Source: an uncultured Subdoligranulum sp. (GTDB lineage: Bacteria > Bacillota > Clostridia > Oscillospirales > Ruminococcaceae). Taken from it: a DNA stretch of 64,000 bases. The stretch covers positions 25,621-89,620 of the forward strand of contig CAJFFY010000005.1 in assembly GCA_904374465.1 (NCBI GenBank), in the 5' to 3' direction. Under the pieces are notes generated by a model. The model saw nothing but the letters and a program-made list of their open reading frames with translations, did not search any database and had not been told where the DNA came from. The translations under genes and the position numbers were made by a program. This document shows, piece after piece, positions 8,020 through 15,701 of this stretch. Numbering within the stretch: position 1 is the first letter of the stretch; each line of letters begins with the position of its first letter.

Positions 8020-9546
8020 TCACACACCGGTTTCCGGACGTTCATAGACAATCAGGTCTTCAGTGGAAACCAGCGCCTGCCAGCCCTCCGCCAGCAGACG
8101 GGTTTCTGTCTCGCTGCCGTGACTGGTCATTACATACTGGGAATGGATCGGATTGTTTTTGTCGGTCAGATAGGTATTCTGATCAAACTGAATGCCCATG
8201 CTGCCCGGCACTGCATACAGATACCCGTGGGACACCTCGTCCCGGAAGGCATAGGCCAGTGTATGGGCCCAGGGATCATCGCTTTGCTGGGCATCCTCTC
8301 GCTGTGCAAGGGCGGCGGACACCGTCTGCATCTGGGCATCCATTGCCCCGTCGTAGGTAGGCAGGGTGACTGTCTGCCAGTGGTAGGGCAGCAGCACCAA
8401 CAACAGCAGGCAGACCGCCAGCCCCCGCAGATGGCTGCAGGCCAGCGCCGCCACCAGGAAGAATATCAGCATGATCAGGTGCCGGGCCATGGCGTACATC
8501 TCGTACATTTCCAGAAGCCCCAGCAGACTGACCACTACCACCGCCAGGGTACAAACCTGGAAGGCAACGGGACGGCGGGCCCGGGCGTCCTGCACCAGCC
8601 CCACCACCTGGACAACCAACAGCAGCAACAGCAACAGCGACGTGATGCCCAGTTCCCGGAAGTCGCCCCGGGCGGCGGGGGCAATTCCCTCCCGCCAGAG
8701 GTAGGCCAGCTGGGTGCCCAGCTTGGTGAAGCCGTACACCACAGCCTGCACGGGTTTTCCTTCCGCCAGCAGCGAAAAGGCCTGCATATCCAGGTTTTGC
8801 GTAAAGAAAGCAGCCGTCATGGCCACCGTCACCACCAGGTACCCTGCCACCGAGAGCACCGCTCCGGCCAGGCTGACCAGTGCCCAGCGCCGGTGCCGTT
8901 TCCACAGCAGCACGATGGGATACAGCCAGAGCAACACCGTATAGGCGCGGGTCACGGTGGTCAGCGCGCAGGCCGCCGCCAGCACAAGGAACCACCCCAC
9001 CCGGAACCGCCTTTGCAGTGCAGAGGCAGCCCCCAGACCGGCCAGCAGCAAAAAGAACTGCAACGGTTCCGACGTGCCGCTGAATACCTCCTGCAGGGGG
9101 TACCAGCACACGAAGAGCACCACCGCCGCCAGCAGTTGCCTTTTGGCGGAAAGCCGGGTGCCGCAGACAAACAAAACCCATCCGGCCAGGGCAAACAGCA
9201 GGTTACACCAGAACATGGCATTGACGCCGCTGCCTGTCACCAGCCCGGGAACGGCATAGAGGAAGAACAGCACCGGCCCCCAGCCGCCGAAATGGCCCAC
9301 CGCCGCGCGGCCCTCGTTGTAGCCATAGACACCGGCCGGCTGGCCGCCGGCCAGGACGCCGGCCAGCTGCCGGTTGTAGATCACTTCGTCGTTGTTGCCG
9401 CTGGCCGGCAGCCACAGATGCCAAAGGTCGGTGCGGTGGAAATACAGGATATACGCCGCCAGCAGAAACAGGGCGGCCCCCACGGCGCAAAGCACCGGAC
9501 GCAGCCCGCCCGCCGACAGGCGGCTTTTCCAGGTTGCAGTGTTCAT
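8020..9546 (-). CDS. GT-C-like multispanning membrane protein, paralog 3 of 3
   Basis: 508 residues with about 11 hydrophobic helices. It shares two conserved regions with the proteins at 9547-11067 and 11633-13141: an N-terminal loop NNDEVIYNRQLAGVL...YGYNEG...GGWGPVLF, carrying a D-E acidic pair where GT-C enzymes have catalytic acids, and a C-terminal soluble region with DDPWAHTLAYAF...GMGIQFD...EGWQALVSTEDLIVYERP. The gene begins one base before the neighbouring stop region (9546/9547), so the two are tightly coupled. A lipid-linked-sugar-dependent transferase like ArnT is the best guess; no experimental function is known to me. Confidence 0.8.
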   Translation of the reverse strand: MNTATWKSRLSAGGLRPVLCAVGAALFLLAAYILYFHRTDLWHLWLPASGNNDEVIYNRQLAGVLAGGQPAGVYGYNEGRAAVGHFGGWGPVLFFLYAVPGLVTGSGVNAMFWCNLLFALAGWVLFVCGTRLSAKRQLLAAVVLFVCWYPLQEVFSGTSEPLQFFLLLAGLGAASALQRRFRVGWFLVLAAACALTTVTRAYTVLLWLYPIVLLWKRHRRWALVSLAGAVLSVAGYLVVTVAMTAAFFTQNLDMQAFSLLAEGKPVQAVVYGFTKLGTQLAYLWREGIAPAARGDFRELGITSLLLLLLLVVQVVGLVQDARARRPVAFQVCTLAVVVVSLLGLLEMYEMYAMARHLIMLIFFLVAALACSHLRGLAVCLLLLVLLPYHWQTVTLPTYDGAMDAQMQTVSAALAQREDAQQSDDPWAHTLAYAFRDEVSHGYLYAVPGSMGIQFDQNTYLTDKNNPIHSQYVMTSHGSETETRLLAEGWQALVSTEDLIVYERPETGV

Positions 9547-11067
9547 TCAGGAAGTCTCCCCTTCCGGACGTTCATACACCACCAGATCGGTGGTGGACAC
9601 CAGTTCCTGCCAGCCGTCTGCCAGCAGGCGGGCCTCGGCGGCGGTGCCATGGCCCACCATGGCATACCGGGAACGGATGGTTCTGTTGCCATTGGCCAGA
9701 TAGGTGTTCCAGTCAAATTCGATGCCCATCCCGGCCGGTACCGCATAGAGGTAGCCATGGAAGACACCGTCGTCATAGGCGTAGGCCAGGGTGTGGTCCC
9801 AGGGATTGCTGCCGGTCACTTCCGCCTGGCTTTCGGTCAGTGCCGTTTCCACCGCCGTCATCTGTTCCGCCATGGCGGGGAAATAGGTGGAAAGGCTGCT
9901 GCGCCGGGCGTTCAGGGGCAAAAGCAGTACCGCCAGCACCGGCAGATACACCACCGCCCGGGAGGCATCCTCCAGCAGCAGGGCGGCCAGCATCACCAGG
10001 CAGGGCAGCATCAGATGACGGGCAATCACATTGTACAGCCCCACCAACAGCAGCATCACTACCAGGGAGCAGACCAGCGCACAGACCTTCCAGCGGATGG
10101 CCCGGCCGCGGCGAACATCCATAACCAACAGCACGACCGTCACCGCCACCATGGCCGCAAAGCCCAGCGTGGCGGCTCCCAGCTGTTGAATATTCCCCTG
10201 CAGGGTGGGCAGCAGCTGGGACCAGACGATCCGCAGCTGGGTGACGACATGCTGCCACTGGTAGGCCACCGCCCCCAGCAGATCCCCCTTCCCGGCCATG
10301 GACAGGGCCGTCAGGTCCAGTCCCAACCCTTCAAAGTAGGGAGCGGTCAGCAGCGTCATGTTGAAAAGCCCCACGGAAAAGCTGATTACCAGCGCCGCCA
10401 GGCAGACATTGCGTGCGCGCCAGTGCTCCTGCCAGAGGGCTACCAGCGGAAACGCCCACAGCAGGATGGCGTAGGGGCGGGAGATTGTCAGGAATCCGCA
10501 GGCGCAGATGGCCGTAACCAGCCATAACCGGCGGGGATGGCGGCTCAGTGCCGCCGCAGACCCCACGGCCACCAGGACCAGGGCGTTGTGCAGCGACTCC
10601 GAGGAACCACAGAAAAACAGGGTCAGCGGCATCCACAGGCAGACCAGCAGGCCACCGCCCACCAGCATCTGCCACACCGAAAGCCGGGCAGCCCGGGCAA
10701 AAAACGCCAGGCCCACCAGCCCAAACAGGATATTGCACCACAGAATCGTGCTGACGCTGCTGCCGAACAAAAAGCCCGGCAACGCGTAGGCCCAGATGAG
10801 GAAGGGCCCCCAACCGCCGTACCGCCCCAGTGCAGCGTAACTTTCGTCATAGCCAAAATACCCCTGGGGACCCCCGTGGGTCAGGATGGCAACAACCTGC
10901 CGGTTGTACAGCACTTCATCGTTGTCCATATTGGTGGGCAGCCAGATCTCCCACAAGGGGGTCCGGTACGCCAGTGTGTAGAAAACCAGTAAAAACAGGA
11001 CCGCCCCCAAGACGCAGAACAGCGCATTGGGGGTACCCTGTAACCGTTTGTTGAGCAATTGCCTCAC
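9547..11067 (-). CDS. GT-C-like multispanning membrane protein, paralog 2 of 3
   Basis: 506 residues; GTG start at 11067 behind AGGAGGAATGTT. It shows the same plan as its neighbours: after TM1 the loop DNDEVLYNRQVVAIL...YFGYDESYAAL...GGWGPFLI, a block of helices, and a C-terminal domain with SNPWDHTLAYAYDD...GMGIEFDWNTYL...GWQELVSTTDLVVYERP. Similarity to the protein at 8020-9546 is high by eye and suggests local duplication. Probably a surface-polymer glycosyltransferase using the lipid-linked sugar made by the operon; specificity is unknown. Confidence 0.8.
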   Translation of the reverse strand: MRQLLNKRLQGTPNALFCVLGAVLFLLVFYTLAYRTPLWEIWLPTNMDNDEVLYNRQVVAILTHGGPQGYFGYDESYAALGRYGGWGPFLIWAYALPGFLFGSSVSTILWCNILFGLVGLAFFARAARLSVWQMLVGGGLLVCLWMPLTLFFCGSSESLHNALVLVAVGSAAALSRHPRRLWLVTAICACGFLTISRPYAILLWAFPLVALWQEHWRARNVCLAALVISFSVGLFNMTLLTAPYFEGLGLDLTALSMAGKGDLLGAVAYQWQHVVTQLRIVWSQLLPTLQGNIQQLGAATLGFAAMVAVTVVLLVMDVRRGRAIRWKVCALVCSLVVMLLLVGLYNVIARHLMLPCLVMLAALLLEDASRAVVYLPVLAVLLLPLNARRSSLSTYFPAMAEQMTAVETALTESQAEVTGSNPWDHTLAYAYDDGVFHGYLYAVPAGMGIEFDWNTYLANGNRTIRSRYAMVGHGTAAEARLLADGWQELVSTTDLVVYERPEGETS

Positions 11068-11085
11068 AACATTCCTCCTGTGCGG

Positions 11086-11616
11086 TCATTCCTTGGCGAG
11101 TTTGGCCATAAATACAATGTCACGGTAGCGGCCATCCAGCAAAACCATATCGTGGAAGATGCCTTCCTGCACAAAACCGGCTTTTTCGTAGCTGCGGCGG
11201 GCCGACAGATTCTCGGCCAGCAGGCGCAGACTGATGCGGTGCAGCCCCAGCTTGGCAAAGCCGAATTCGGTGAACAGCCGGGCCGTCTCGGTACCGTACC
11301 CCTTGCCCCGGGCATCGGCTTCCCCGATGAAGATGCCGTACTCGGCACTGTGATTTTTGGGGTCCACATCCCGGAAATAGACCGACCCCACCGGGCGGCC
11401 CGTTTCCTTTTCCTCAATGATATACTGCACCACCTGGCCGCTGGCCACCTTGGTGGCCAGCCAGTGGCGGTGCATCTCTTCGGTAAACGGTTCCCGGAAG
11501 ATGAAATTTTGCACCACCGACGGCGTGTTGCGCCATGTTACAATATGATGCGTGTCCGCCTCGGTAATGGGACGCAGTACCACCTGCCGGCCCTCAATGC
11601 GCGGAAGTTGTTCCAT
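11086..11616 (-). CDS. GNAT N-acetyltransferase (RimJ/RimL type)
   Basis: A 176-residue GNAT protein: RQVVLRPITEADTHHIVTWRN at the N-terminus and the acetyl-CoA binding segment around GEADARGKGYGTETARLF, then the C-terminal RSYEKAGFVQEGIF. GNATs of this shape acetylate proteins, antibiotics or nucleotide-linked aminosugars. Sitting inside an operon that starts with WecE, whose product TDP-Fuc4N is N-acetylated by WecD in enterobacteria, this protein is a good candidate for the sugar N-acetyltransferase. That assignment comes from context, not from sequence identity to WecD. Confidence 0.8.
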   Translation of the reverse strand: MEQLPRIEGRQVVLRPITEADTHHIVTWRNTPSVVQNFIFREPFTEEMHRHWLATKVASGQVVQYIIEEKETGRPVGSVYFRDVDPKNHSAEYGIFIGEADARGKGYGTETARLFTEFGFAKLGLHRISLRLLAENLSARRSYEKAGFVQEGIFHDMVLLDGRYRDIVFMAKLAKE

Positions 11617-11632
11617 GAGCTGTCATCCTCTC

Positions 11633-13141
11633 CTACAAACGTTCATAGACGGTCCCATAGGTGCCCTGGAACAGCAAAGTCCAGCCTTCGCTCTCCAGCC
11701 GCCGGGCCACGGCGCTGTCCTCCCCCGTCATCAGGTAGCGGGAGCGGATCTCATGGGTGGGGTCCGTCAGCCAGCCGCTCTCGTCCAGCTGCAGGCCCAT
11801 GCCGTCGGGGGCTGCAAAAAGCAGCCCGATGTGGGTATCATCCCCAAAGGCATAGGCCAGGGTGTGGTCCCAGGGGTCGTCGCTGTTCAGCTGCTGCTGG
11901 CTCTGGGTGAGCGCCGTTTCCAGCGCCTGCACCTCCACGGCGATGTCCTCCCGGTAGGAGGGCATGCCGAATCCGCCGTTGGCCGTCAGGGCCAGCACCC
12001 CGGCCGCCGTAAGCGCCGCCGTTGCCGCAGCCGCCCCCACAGCGGGGCGCGGGCTTTCCAGCACCAGCGTGGCCAGCAACAGCAGATCCAGCACCAGGGT
12101 ATGGCGGGACGCCTCTGCCGTGCGGTACATGAGCATCAAAGCCAGGAAAATGACGCCGGCCGTCACCACAGCGCAGCTTTTCCAGAAGGCGGGCTTTTTG
12201 TGGCAAAGATCCCAGATCAGGCTGCCCACGGTGATCGCCAGCAGCAGCAGGAAGATCAGGTAATACCCGCCGCCCTGGCCCTGCAGGGCACCCGCCATCT
12301 CCTGCCCCACCTGGGACAGCGCGCCGGCCAGTTTATGGAAAACATAGCGGGCGGCCTCCACCACCTGCAGATGCGCCAGCATCCGCAGCGGTTCGGTATC
12401 CACATTGGTAAAAAAGTAGGGGGCATACCAGAAGGACATCAGTCCCAGGGTGGCGGCGGTGGAAATTCCTCCACCGACCACCACGCCGGCCACCGTCCGC
12501 CGTCGGGGCCAGGCCAGCACCAGCGGGTACAGCCAGTACACGGCATTGTAAGCCCGCACCAGAGTGGCCACCGCGCACAGCAGGCACAACACCACCCAGG
12601 CCGCGCGCCGCCCGGTTTTGCGAACCAGAAATGCCGCCCCCAGAATCCCCAGCACCAGGGCATAATGCAGCGGTTCCTGCATGGCGGCAAACACATACCG
12701 GATGGGTGCATTCAGACAGGCCAGCACCAGGGCGAACAACGCCTGCCGCCCGGCACCAAGCCGGGTGGACCGGGCAAACAGCAGCCAGCCCGCCACCACA
12801 AAAAATAGATTGCACCACAGGAAGGCATTCTCCCCCCGCAGCAAAAAACCGGGCATCGCATACACCCAAAACACCATGGGCCCCCACGCGGCAAAGGTCC
12901 CCACCTGGGCGTGGGATTCGTTGAACCCGAAATATCCCTGGGGGGCACCGTACCGTACCACAGCTGCCAATTGCTTGGTGTAGATGACTTCGTCGCTCCA
13001 GGAACCCGCCGGCAGGTAGATGTCCTGCAGCGGTACCCCGTAGACCAGCCATTCGTAGAGCAGCAGAAAAGCCAGGGCGGCAGCCGCGCAGGCCGCCGTG
13101 CCCAGCCAGAAAGTTTTACTGTGCGTAGAACGCAAGAACAT
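11633..13141 (-). CDS. GT-C-like multispanning membrane protein, paralog 1 of 3
   Basis: 502 residues from the ATG at 13141 (a TTG two codons upstream is also possible). The start lies inside the 3' end of wecE, a 26-bp overlap, indicating translational coupling. Conserved regions match the other two paralogs: WSDEVIYTKQLAAVV...YFGFNESHAQV...AAWGPMVF near the N-terminus and DDPWDHTLAYAFGDD...GMGLQLDESGWL...EGWTLLF at the C-terminus. It is more diverged than the other two. A role in transferring a lipid-linked sugar outside the membrane is inferred. Confidence 0.8.
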   Translation of the reverse strand: MFLRSTHSKTFWLGTAACAAAALAFLLLYEWLVYGVPLQDIYLPAGSWSDEVIYTKQLAAVVRYGAPQGYFGFNESHAQVGTFAAWGPMVFWVYAMPGFLLRGENAFLWCNLFFVVAGWLLFARSTRLGAGRQALFALVLACLNAPIRYVFAAMQEPLHYALVLGILGAAFLVRKTGRRAAWVVLCLLCAVATLVRAYNAVYWLYPLVLAWPRRRTVAGVVVGGGISTAATLGLMSFWYAPYFFTNVDTEPLRMLAHLQVVEAARYVFHKLAGALSQVGQEMAGALQGQGGGYYLIFLLLLAITVGSLIWDLCHKKPAFWKSCAVVTAGVIFLALMLMYRTAEASRHTLVLDLLLLATLVLESPRPAVGAAAATAALTAAGVLALTANGGFGMPSYREDIAVEVQALETALTQSQQQLNSDDPWDHTLAYAFGDDTHIGLLFAAPDGMGLQLDESGWLTDPTHEIRSRYLMTGEDSAVARRLESEGWTLLFQGTYGTVYERL

Positions 13142-14246
13142 GCTCAATAACCTTGTTGCGGTCCTCTTCGGTCAGACCGTAGTAGAGCGGCAGGCGCACC
13201 AGGCGCTCGCTCTCCCGGGTGGTGTAGCGGTCCTCACCGGCAAAACGGCCGAACTTCAGGCCCGCCGGGGCAGAATGCAGCGGAATGTAGTGGAAGACCG
13301 CCAGAATCTCGTGATTCTTCAGGTAGCGGATCAGAGCGGTGCGTTCCCCCAGGTCCTTGCACTTGAGATAGAACATATGGGCGTTGTGGACGCAATCCGC
13401 GGGGACGGTGGGCAGCTCCACCTTGCCGGCTTCCGCCAGCGGGGCAAAAGCCTTCCGGTAGGCATTCCAGCTGGCCATACGGTTGTCATTGATCTCGTCG
13501 GCATGGAGCAGCTGGGCCCACAGGTAGGCGGCGTTCAGTTCGCTGGGCAGATAGCTGTCGCCAAAATCCACCCAGGTGTACTTGTCCACCTGGCCGCGGA
13601 AGAACTTGGCCCGGTTGGTCCCCTTTTCCCGCAGGATTTCGGCCCGCTCATTGTAAGCGGGATTGTTGATGACCAGGGCACCGCCTTCGCCCATGGAATA
13701 GTTCTTGGTTTCGTGGAAGGAGTAGCAGCCGAAATCCCCGATGGTGCCCAGTGCCTTGCCCTTGTAGGTGCTCATGACGCCCTGGGCCGCATCCTCCACC
13801 ACCATCAGGTTGTGGCGGTGGGCAATATCCATGATGGTATCCATCTCGCAGGAAACACCGGCGTAGTGCATGGCAATGATGACCTTGGTTTTGTCGGTGA
13901 TGGCTTCCTCGATTTTGGTTTCGTCAATGTTCATGGTATCGGGGCGGATGTCCACAAAGACCAGTCTGGCACCGGCCAGCACCGCCGCCGTGGCTGTGCT
14001 GGAGAAGGTATAGCTGGGCAGAATGACCTCATCCCCGGGCTGCAGGTCACACAGCAGCATGGCCATGTCCAGGGCGGTGGTGCCGCTGGTGGTCAGCAGC
14101 ACTTTCTGGGCACGGAAACGCTCCTCCAGCCAGGCGTTGCACTGTTTGGTAAAGGCACCGTCACCACAGATCTTGTGGGAATCGATGGCCTGTTTTACAT
14201 AGTCCAGTTCATCCCCGACGCAAGGGGGAACGTTAAAAGGAATCAT
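13116..14246 (-). CDS. wecE: TDP-4-amino-4,6-dideoxygalactose transaminase (WecE/RffA)
   Basis: A 376-residue PLP aminotransferase of the DegT/DnrJ/EryC1 family, the same length I recall for E. coli WecE. The start at 14246 is fixed by AAGAAGG and by the N-terminus MIPFNVPPCVGDELDYV, very close to the enterobacterial protein. Family landmarks include VVEDAAQGV, CYSFHETKNY with the PLP lysine, and REKGTNRAKFFRGQVDKYTW. It converts TDP-4-keto-6-deoxyglucose plus glutamate to TDP-Fuc4N. The genes making the TDP-keto sugar (rmlA, rmlB) are not in this window. It is the first gene of an operon ending at 6359, with its own promoter. An enterobacterial-common-antigen-type enzyme in a Gram-positive glycan locus suggests transfer between lineages. 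Confidence 0.95.
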   Translation of the reverse strand: MIPFNVPPCVGDELDYVKQAIDSHKICGDGAFTKQCNAWLEERFRAQKVLLTTSGTTALDMAMLLCDLQPGDEVILPSYTFSSTATAAVLAGARLVFVDIRPDTMNIDETKIEEAITDKTKVIIAMHYAGVSCEMDTIMDIAHRHNLMVVEDAAQGVMSTYKGKALGTIGDFGCYSFHETKNYSMGEGGALVINNPAYNERAEILREKGTNRAKFFRGQVDKYTWVDFGDSYLPSELNAAYLWAQLLHADEINDNRMASWNAYRKAFAPLAEAGKVELPTVPADCVHNAHMFYLKCKDLGERTALIRYLKNHEILAVFHYIPLHSAPAGLKFGRFAGEDRYTTRESERLVRLPLYYGLTEEDRNKVIEHVLAFYAQ

Positions 14247-14290
14247 AACAAAAGCCTTCTTTCTTGGGCTGATATCCGATAGATATTTGT

Positions 14291-14319
14291 AGTATAGCAT
14301 ATTTGGCACGGTTCTACAA
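14291..14319 (-). promoter_or_regulatory. strong putative promoter of the wecE operon
   Basis: On the minus strand TTGTAG (14319-14314), a 17-nt spacer and TATACT (14296-14291), about 45 nt upstream of wecE and just downstream of a terminator, so this is a separate transcription unit. Confidence 0.75.
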
Positions 14320-14362
14320 GAATGCGGTCGAAGAAGTTTCCCCTGCCGCGCCCCTGCCCATA

Positions 14363-14390
14363 CAAAAAAGCGGAGGCAAAAATTGCCCCC
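14363..14390 (-). terminator. intrinsic terminator after the wzx-like gene
   Basis: Minus-strand stem GGGGGCAA / TTGCCTCC (one G-U pair) with a 3-nt loop, followed by GCTTTTTT. It closes the upstream glycan operon. Confidence 0.75.
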
Positions 14391-14419
14391 ACCAAACGTT
14401 CCTGCGGATATTTTTCGCA

Positions 14420-15697
14420 TCAACCGTACAGTTTCTTTCCTTCCCGCACATTCACCAGATAGACCACCCACAGCACGGCGGCCAGCGCCAGAATCCAGAG
14501 GGTGGCGTCGATGGTGGCACCGTTGATCCCAAAATACCGGATAACCGGCTTGATGGAAAGGAAGATTCCCAGCCCCGTCACAATATGGGCATACAGAATC
14601 AACTTTTGCAGACGGAAGATCACCAGCAACGCCGCCAGAAAATTGATGACGGCCGTACCCGCGCCACCGATCAGCAGCACCACAAAGGTGAATTTGTAGG
14701 CTTCCAGCCCTTCCACATCGTACAACAGCGACAGGAAGGGAATGCCCAGCAGCCACCCCAGCACAATGCAGAGCAGAGAGACCACCAGAATGTAGACAAA
14801 CTGCCGCCGGACAATCTTTTCAAAGCGGGAAAAGTTCCGCTCCTTCCAGGAATGGGAAAGATTCACGATCTGCGGCTGGAAGATAAAACCGCTCAGCAGG
14901 CTGATGGCAAAAATTGGCATGGACACAAAACCGAAATAGGCCTGCACATCGGAATCATACAATTTGTCGATCTCATACTTGGGGGCGTTGGACAGGTAGA
15001 TAAGGATAAAACTCATCAGACACAGTGGGAAGCAGTCCACCAGCAACTTGGCAACCACATTCTTGCGCGGGGCTGCCTGCCGGTGGGGAAAGTACCTGAG
15101 GGTCCGCACCGAATATATGTAGACCAACAGCGCCGTAGCCAGTACCGAAAACAGGCAGGCGGCCATGAGGTTCCGGGAAAACAGTAACCCGATGGCAAAA
15201 ACAAGGTACAACACCACATAACGGACCGTCTGTATGTAGGAGGACACATCCAGGCGGCCTTCCTTCTGGTAGAAGCCCGTATAAACATCCTCCATGCATT
15301 CCCCAGCATACAGCAGGCATACCAGCAGAATAATGCAGGCCTTATATTGGGCGTAGCCGTTGACCAGGCAATACCCTACCGAAACCACCATCATGACCAC
15401 CGTGGTGATCACACGGGAGACCAGCCACTCGGAAAAGTACACCTCATGGGTGTCGGTCACCTGATAGTTGCGCATACCGTATTTGCCGATATTCAACAAC
15501 AATTTGGCAATGGCCAGTGCAATGGTCAGGATGCCGGTTTCCTCCAGCGAAAGGCTTCTGGCCGCCACGATCAGAATGATGACGCTGAACGCTGCACTCA
15601 AGCCGCCCGACGCCACAATGAACAGTTTACCCCGGCGCGCAATGCGCCGTTCGTCCGTTTCCTGAATAATTCTTTTTAACATTCCTATTTTCACCAT
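14420..15697 (-). CDS. Wzx-like polysaccharide flippase (MATE/MOP superfamily)
   Basis: About 425 residues with 12 or more hydrophobic helices. Pattern: ARRGKLFIVASGGLSAAFSVIILIVAARSLSLEETGILTIALAIAKL in the first two helices, as in PST/Wzx proteins that export undecaprenyl-pyrophosphate-linked oligosaccharide units. The start is uncertain: ATG 15697 and ATG 15682 are both possible and neither has a strong ribosome site. The gene begins 5 bp after the upstream stop, so translational coupling is likely. It is the last gene of the 34172-14420 unit. The basic N-terminus (KRIIQETDERRIARRGK) is cytoplasmic. Confidence 0.82.
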   Translation of the reverse strand: MVKIGMLKRIIQETDERRIARRGKLFIVASGGLSAAFSVIILIVAARSLSLEETGILTIALAIAKLLLNIGKYGMRNYQVTDTHEVYFSEWLVSRVITTVVMMVVSVGYCLVNGYAQYKACIILLVCLLYAGECMEDVYTGFYQKEGRLDVSSYIQTVRYVVLYLVFAIGLLFSRNLMAACLFSVLATALLVYIYSVRTLRYFPHRQAAPRKNVVAKLLVDCFPLCLMSFILIYLSNAPKYEIDKLYDSDVQAYFGFVSMPIFAISLLSGFIFQPQIVNLSHSWKERNFSRFEKIVRRQFVYILVVSLLCIVLGWLLGIPFLSLLYDVEGLEAYKFTFVVLLIGGAGTAVINFLAALLVIFRLQKLILYAHIVTGLGIFLSIKPVIRYFGINGATIDATLWILALAAVLWVVYLVNVREGKKLYG

Positions 15698-15701
15698 TGC
15701 G

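Noticed and set aside
8002..10527. Long plus-strand frame across two membrane-protein genes
   Set aside because: Composition rich in His, Gln and Pro and no recognisable domain; the minus strand encodes paralogous membrane proteins with conserved motifs and good starts.
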